A DNA stretch of 64,000 bases from Mesostigma viride. Lineage: Eukaryota > Streptophyta > Mesostigmatophyceae > Mesostigmatales > Mesostigmataceae. Both the position numbers and the translations under genes were made by a program. The DNA is taken from the NCBI GenBank assembly GCA_009746045.1, contig RPFO01000213.1, positions 10,342,858 through 10,406,857 of the forward strand. Reading direction: 5' to 3'. Positions 61,901 through 64,000 of this stretch are shown here, one piece after another; the first letter of the stretch is position 1, and each line of letters starts with the position of its first letter. The notes under the pieces were generated by a model. That model was given only the letters and a program-made list of their open reading frames with translations. It was not told the DNA's origin and made no database searches.

Positions 61901-63963
61901 AATCCCCTGACTTGGTGTTGTGGACACCCATCCCCTGACTTGGCGTTGTGGACACCCATCCCCTGACTTGGCGTTGTGGACACCGGTCCCTTGACTTGGC
62001 GTTGTGGACACCCATCCCCTGACTTGGTGTTGTGGACACCCATCCCCTGACTTGGTGTTGTGGACACCCATCCCCTGACTTGGCGTTGTGGACACCGGTC
62101 CCTTGACTTGGCGTTGTGGACACCCATCCCCTGACTTGGCGTTGTGGACACCCATCCCCTGACTTGGTGTTGTGGACACCCATCCCTTGACTTGGCGTTG
62201 TGGACACCCATCCCCTGACTTGGCGTTGTGGACACCCGTCCCTTGACTTGGCGTTGTGGACACCCATCCCCTGACTTGGTGTTGTGGACACCCATCCCTT
62301 GACTTGGCGTTGTGGACACCCATCCCTTGACTTGGTGTTGTGGACACCCATCCCCTGACTTGGCGTTGTGGACACCCATCCCCTGACTTGGCGTTGTGGA
62401 CACCCATCCCCTGACTTGGTGTTGTGGACACCCATCCCCTTACTTGGCGTTGTGGACACCCATCCCCTGACTTGGCGTTGTGGACACCGGTCCCCTGACT
62501 TGGTGTTGTGGACACCCATCCCCTGACTTGGCGTTGTGGACACCCGTCCCTTGACTTGGCGTTGTGGACACCCATCCCTTGACTTGGTGTTGTGGACACC
62601 CATCCCCTGACTTGGTGTTGTGGACACCGGTCCCTTGACTTGGCGTTGTGGACACCGGTCCCTTGACTTGGCGTTGTGGACACCGGTCCCTTGACTTGGC
62701 GTTGTGGACACCCATACCCTGACTTGGTGTTGTGGACACCCATCCCCTGACTTGGCGTTGTGGACACCCATCCCCTGACTTGGCGTTGTGGACACCGGTC
62801 CCTTGACTTGGCGTTGTGGACACCCATCCCCTGACTTGGTGTTGTGGACACCCATCCCCTGACTTGGTGTTGTGGACACCCATCCCCTGACTTGGCGTTG
62901 TGGACACCGGTCCCTTGACTTGGCGTTGTGGACACCCATCCCCTGACTTGGCGTTGTGGACACCCATCCCCTGACTTGGTGTTGTGGACACCCATCCCTT
63001 GACTTGGCGTTGTGGACACCCATCCCCTGACTTGGCGTTGTGGACACCCGTCCCTTGACTTGGCGTTGTGGACACCCATCCCCTGACTTGGTGTTGTGGA
63101 CACCCATCCCTTGACTTGGCGTTGTGGACACCCATCCCTTGACTTGGTGTTGTGGACACCCATCCCCTGACTTGGCGTTGTGGACACCCATCCCCTGACT
63201 TGGCGTTGTGGACACCCATCCCCTGACTTGGTGTTGTGGACACCCATCCCCTGACTTGGTGTTGTGGACACCGGTCCCCTGACTTCACGACTTCCTGAGG
63301 CAAGGAAGCGTCTCAATTGAACTTCATGCACAACGAGCGCACCGCTGCTTTACACACCCTGGAATTGCACCTCACCAGGCCCCCTGCCCGGCTTGCCCCT
63401 TACTTGACCGCCACCTCCCCACAACCAAAGCACGACTTCAACCGCTTTTACCTCCACCGCGTTGTCCCGAATTATTGTCCCATATTTACCTCAAGCCCTA
63501 TAGATGTGCTGCCTTATATATGTGTACATAAACCGTATTGCCCTTAACTGTTGCCCTAACCTGTTGCCCTGAACTGTTGCCCTAAACTGTTGCCCTGAAC
63601 TGTTGCCCTGAACTGTTGCCCTGAACTGTTGCCCTACACTGTTGCCCTAAACTACAAGTATTCCCTACCATTGTTTGCCAAGACCGTGCTGCCCTACACT
63701 TGCGTACCTCAACCGCGTGGCCCTTTTAACAATTTACCCTTTTACCCTTTACCCTTTTAACCATTTACCCTTTTAGCCATTTACCCTTTTAACCATTTAC
63801 CGTTTTAACCATTTACCATTATTGAGGAGTCCCGTGAGCCCGATGCGATCATGGCCTCTCGAGCGGGTGTTTCCGGGATGACTGCGAGGCACTGTACTGC
63901 CCATCGGTGACCGGTCATGACCCCTGCAAGCTCCAGCTTGTTGTCCGCTGTCAACCGCCACGC
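46932..63963 (-). CDS. WD40-repeat protein gene, six exons seen (partial)
   Basis: Minus-strand exons: 63817-63963, 59179-59298, 57603-57722, 56424-56576, 55642-55767, 46932-47054 (49, 40, 40, 51, 42 and 41 codons). All are phase 0 with AG acceptors and GT donors, and each encodes about one propeller blade. Most start at the strand with [V/I/A]W (VWDLETNDLR, VWDLATGKQL) and end at D..IK (SGSDDKSIK, SGSWDQTIR). Blade 3 is atypical (SIPSMSYVSS). Upstream exons lie right of the window. After 46932 the gene either splices on or reads through GTATTA to a stop at 46851, ending KIKLLG. WD40 propellers are binding scaffolds; the specific role cannot be told. Introns hold a retrotransposon, a palindrome and a 28-bp minisatellite. 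Confidence 0.85.
47339..48444. mobile_element. Foldback element with ~285-bp terminal inverted repeats
   Basis: Inverted repeats 47339-47623 and 48160-48444 start CGCATTACTGGCTGGGCATG and are flanked by TAC on both sides, a possible 3-bp target duplication. The 536-bp interior holds three copies of a 63-nt unit (CTAGCAAGACAGTTAGCCCG.., 47882-48070). No transposase. It lies in the WD40 intron between 55642 and 47054. Confidence 0.75.
48160..49512. repeat. 665-bp-arm palindrome
   Basis: Arms 48160-48824 and 48848-49512 are near-perfect inverted copies around a 23-nt spacer (48825-48847). The arms hold the right terminal repeat of the foldback element plus about 380 bp of flanking sequence. The same 54-residue frame therefore appears on both strands and is not counted as a gene. 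Confidence 0.95.
49614..49808 (-). repeat. Split direct repeat B2
   Basis: 195 bp. It matches B1 at 50042-50236, with a single A/T difference noticed in the GGTGGAAAAACA / GGTGGAATAACA segment. Confidence 0.92.
49833..50041 (-). repeat. Split direct repeat A2
   Basis: 209 bp. It matches A1 at 54718-54926 apart from one-base length differences in C and A/T runs, and ends in CACCAAAT on the plus strand, directly abutting B1. Confidence 0.92.
50042..50236 (-). repeat. Split direct repeat B1
   Basis: 195 bp, starting CCATTTCTGGCCTTGCC on the plus strand, immediately next to A2. The recombinase stop codon lies about 200 bp further in. Confidence 0.92.
50432..50740 (-). CDS. Tyrosine recombinase, C-terminal catalytic part (after frameshift)
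   Basis: The frame continues the recombinase after a -1 shift at about 50735 and reads GLTYSQARQQWEAVQARMG. The catalytic box is FSFHSLRHGGATHD (HxxR), then RGRWASALSVTRYIGLH with Trp in the His/Trp position and the nucleophile Tyr nine residues after it. It ends RRHFGGVEF. The first catalytic Arg is in the preceding frame, so this copy makes a split enzyme unless frameshifting occurs or the break is a sequencing error. Confidence 0.85.
   Translation of the reverse strand, partial: PLSGLTYSQARQQWEAVQARMGIPGMFSFHSLRHGGATHDAIAGESPEAIQLRGRWASALSVTRYIGLHRSLLGRDIPPALWAQALGFDPAAFRRHFGGVEF
50725..52170 (-). CDS. RT connection, RNase H, 2A-like motif and recombinase N-terminal part
   Basis: The frame is open from about 52170 (RILDRGFTYYRELSSVLGKW); the first start-like codon is GTG at 52122. 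Counting from there (465 codons): RNase H with D74 (ASDASGSGGGVV), E152 and D179 and the DHNPADKASR box at 223-232; a 2A-like LTRCGDVHPNPGP at 240-252; then the recombinase core-binding region and the first catalytic Arg R394 in QYLRISEALGLRV. It stops at FRA just where the next frame takes over. RNase H and recombinase in one reading frame imply a fused product that the 2A motif could separate during translation. Confidence 0.85.
   Translation of the reverse strand, partial: HRILDRGFTYYRELSSVLGKWVWMHLLCRPMLSVWSETYRLLAAMNASLPGRRWRLPAGARQELQAAIDLAPFLRAARARPLSDRVVASDASGSGGGVVYRDLPGADCARLATRREARGWRTTALTSGEDWDLERMEEGDYSLLDSGHWRTALSYRWRGQPNHINVKEAIAATQGVEWSCRTKACRGKRVVRLVDSSAVVGAFVRGRSSSYRLNQLVRRYCALSLAGDMQSHWVWVATDHNPADKASRRGAWVPDLTRCGDVHPNPGPEGARRPRDLALLEGTVNPVSTLPAYRRAAAVYVAWAPPGPVDPADAEAIFCEWISAVYHARGGRGRTLCQHAKACLHLYYPDIVRNWVLADRLLAGWQRLVPAVSPPPMPWRLCYFTALLLVSRRQVHLSALIIIAFQQYLRISEALGLRVRDVAHPGHPLLEPGPMVGALVLRNPKTAQGAAQHVLVRDPLSLWLLRRLTAGQPPDALLFRA
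52158..53357 (-). CDS. Reverse transcriptase of the tyrosine-recombinase element
   Basis: 399 codons. RT fingers GTFGVGKPDGRIRLIVDNRR (138-157), motif A GGVSDLDSYYNRLRLP with D193 or D195, motif B-like WPMGNKLAVAVAQCVHQ (238-254) and motif C HAVTIDDLHFTH with D324 and D325. The thumb ends abruptly at LLIES; sense continues in the -1 frame as RILDRGFTYYREL, so a frameshift lies near 52165. The first Met is uncertain because the frame upstream may join gag. Confidence 0.85.
   Translation of the reverse strand: MPGPLQQAALDGIDDACRSFVRRNGGSVAAMAGSVVDGGEYAEGAPYEPLVAARLALPGPGEGGQVDVLNLLPPSWGAILNDESRMVRTLSPAERILQKSMRISRGCSMEEFARVCTVCVERGILGGFFEEEPPMVNGTFGVGKPDGRIRLIVDNRRGNMPLPDPMPAFLPHLGVICDLPTRAGEDVFGGVSDLDSYYNRLRLPVWMRRYCAWMPVWSDLVGLSGARRKVWPWMLCWPMGNKLAVAVAQCVHQSVLYRCGPKPPLEASRGLSINMSALILVAEANEAGETVRLRLEEDPAAPLAPSPCFESRQDLEGMHAVTIDDLHFTHCASVDGVNQQLDRVQAAYAAVGLVQKSDKVVRATAEQTGVQAVGSFTKDGDVVPVPERVVAVIALLIES
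53554..54649 (-). pseudogene. Gag-like ORF of the tyrosine-recombinase element, frameshifted
   Basis: Three frames join. ATG at 54649 starts MTSVTAPERNFIAKLKQEAR. The middle (54560-53945) reads EAATAVQKILGEGHWLERIQ, then KNVMDVLEKRGFVSDWDGEE and SNMLEAVLPGML. After a break in a run of seven G (53938-53944, C on the plus strand) the third frame continues ESVGGKSIRASLMLTMHG to GQGGPSNNNK at 53554. The position before RT fits the structural protein; there is no zinc knuckle. The homopolymer break may be a base-calling error. Confidence 0.6.
54718..54926 (-). repeat. Split direct repeat A1 (element 5' end)
   Basis: 209 bp from AGGCAAAAG to CACCAAAT on the plus strand, followed directly by target sequence GTTAAAA. 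Confidence 0.92.
56877..57260 (+). repeat. 36-bp minisatellite
   Basis: Ten to eleven copies of CAGCAGCACCCATCCTCTGC plus AAACAATTTCTCTTCA. The period is a multiple of three, giving a plus-strand frame with (SSQQHPSSANNF)n. It lies in a WD40 intron on the opposite strand, so I call it a repeat. Confidence 0.92.
57880..58050 (+). repeat. ~41-bp minisatellite
   Basis: Four copies of AGCCAATAACGACAGTAGTA plus CTATACTACTAATATGACATG, in the WD40 intron between 59179 and 57722. Confidence 0.9.
58051..59178. other. WD40 intron sequence
   Basis: It includes a CA/TG-rich stretch at 58420-58500 and a T/C-rich stretch at 58850-59160. No gene is seen. Confidence 0.5.
60148..63285. repeat. 28-bp minisatellite, about 112 copies
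   Basis: The unit is TGTGGACACCCGTCCCCTGA plus CTTGGCGT. Copies vary mainly at CCCGT/CCGGT/CCCAT, CCCTGA/CCTTGA and GGCGT/GGTGT. The unit has no stop codon in any minus-strand frame, so the array gives kilobase-long frames with a 28-residue repeat (STTPSQGMGVHNAKSGDGCP..). It fills most of the WD40 intron between 63817 and 59298. Confidence 0.97.
63540..63825 (+). repeat. Two short tandem arrays
   Basis: CTGTTGCCCTGAA (13 nt) is repeated about eight times at 63545-63650. A TTTTAACCATTTACCC unit is repeated at about 63725-63820, ending at the WD40 donor site at 63816. Confidence 0.9.
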
Positions 63964-64000
63964 CTGCAGCACGCCGCGGCAGTCGGGTTTGCAGACGTAG

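Noticed and set aside
60070-63331. Four minus-strand frames of 287-1030 codons
   Set aside because: They are generated by a 28-bp tandem repeat lacking stops; all three frames are open and the array lies in an intron.

Overview
This is nuclear eukaryotic DNA, very rich in repeats and introns. The transposon set points to a chlorophyte green alga; this is an inference, not proven by any single gene. It includes a TOC/PAT-type tyrosine-recombinase retrotransposon with split direct repeats, a Penelope-like reverse transcriptase ending without a C-terminal endonuclease, LINEs with (TTAA)n tails and a copia-type LTR element. Only a few percent of the 64 kb is host coding sequence. It had to be assembled exon by exon, because the longest open frames lie in tandem repeats or transposons.

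Four host genes can be supported. (1) Plus strand, 232-2959: the last three visible exons of a TRF4/PAPD5-type non-canonical poly(A) polymerase; its 5' part lies left of the window. (2) Minus strand, 25002 down to at least 14341: a poly(ADP-ribose) polymerase-like gene with an N-terminal exon, a WGR domain and the helical regulatory region spread over ten small exons. Catalytic exons were not recognised. (3) Plus strand, 25903-34211: a complete four-exon TAF11 (TFIID subunit) gene of 178 aa, divergent from the PARP-like gene across about 900 bp. Its third intron holds a complete copia-type retrotransposon in antisense. (4) Minus strand, from beyond the right edge down to 46932: a WD40 beta-propeller gene with one blade per exon and all introns in phase 0. 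Its introns hold a palindrome, a retrotransposon and a 3.1-kb minisatellite.

Layout. 1-3 kb: poly(A) polymerase exons. 3-13.9 kb: degenerate LINE, SINE-like and Penelope-like fragments. 14.3-25 kb: PARP-like gene. 25.9-34.2 kb: TAF11 with the nested LTR element. 35.3-39.8 kb: two LINE copies joined tail to tail, one of them split by a DNA transposon carrying a PHD-finger coding region. 40.1-42.2 kb: unassigned. 42.2-44.5 kb: second DNA-transposon copy with TTAA target duplication. 45.2-46.3 kb: tetranucleotide arrays. 46.9-64 kb: WD40 gene with its insertions.

The most unusual items are the copia-type element, whose Pol reads integrase, protease-like domain, RT, RNase H, with LTR termini AG...CT; and the tyrosine-recombinase element. 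The latter is a textbook split-direct-repeat structure with an intact empty site preserved 2 kb away and a 2A-like DVHPNPGP motif between RNase H and recombinase.
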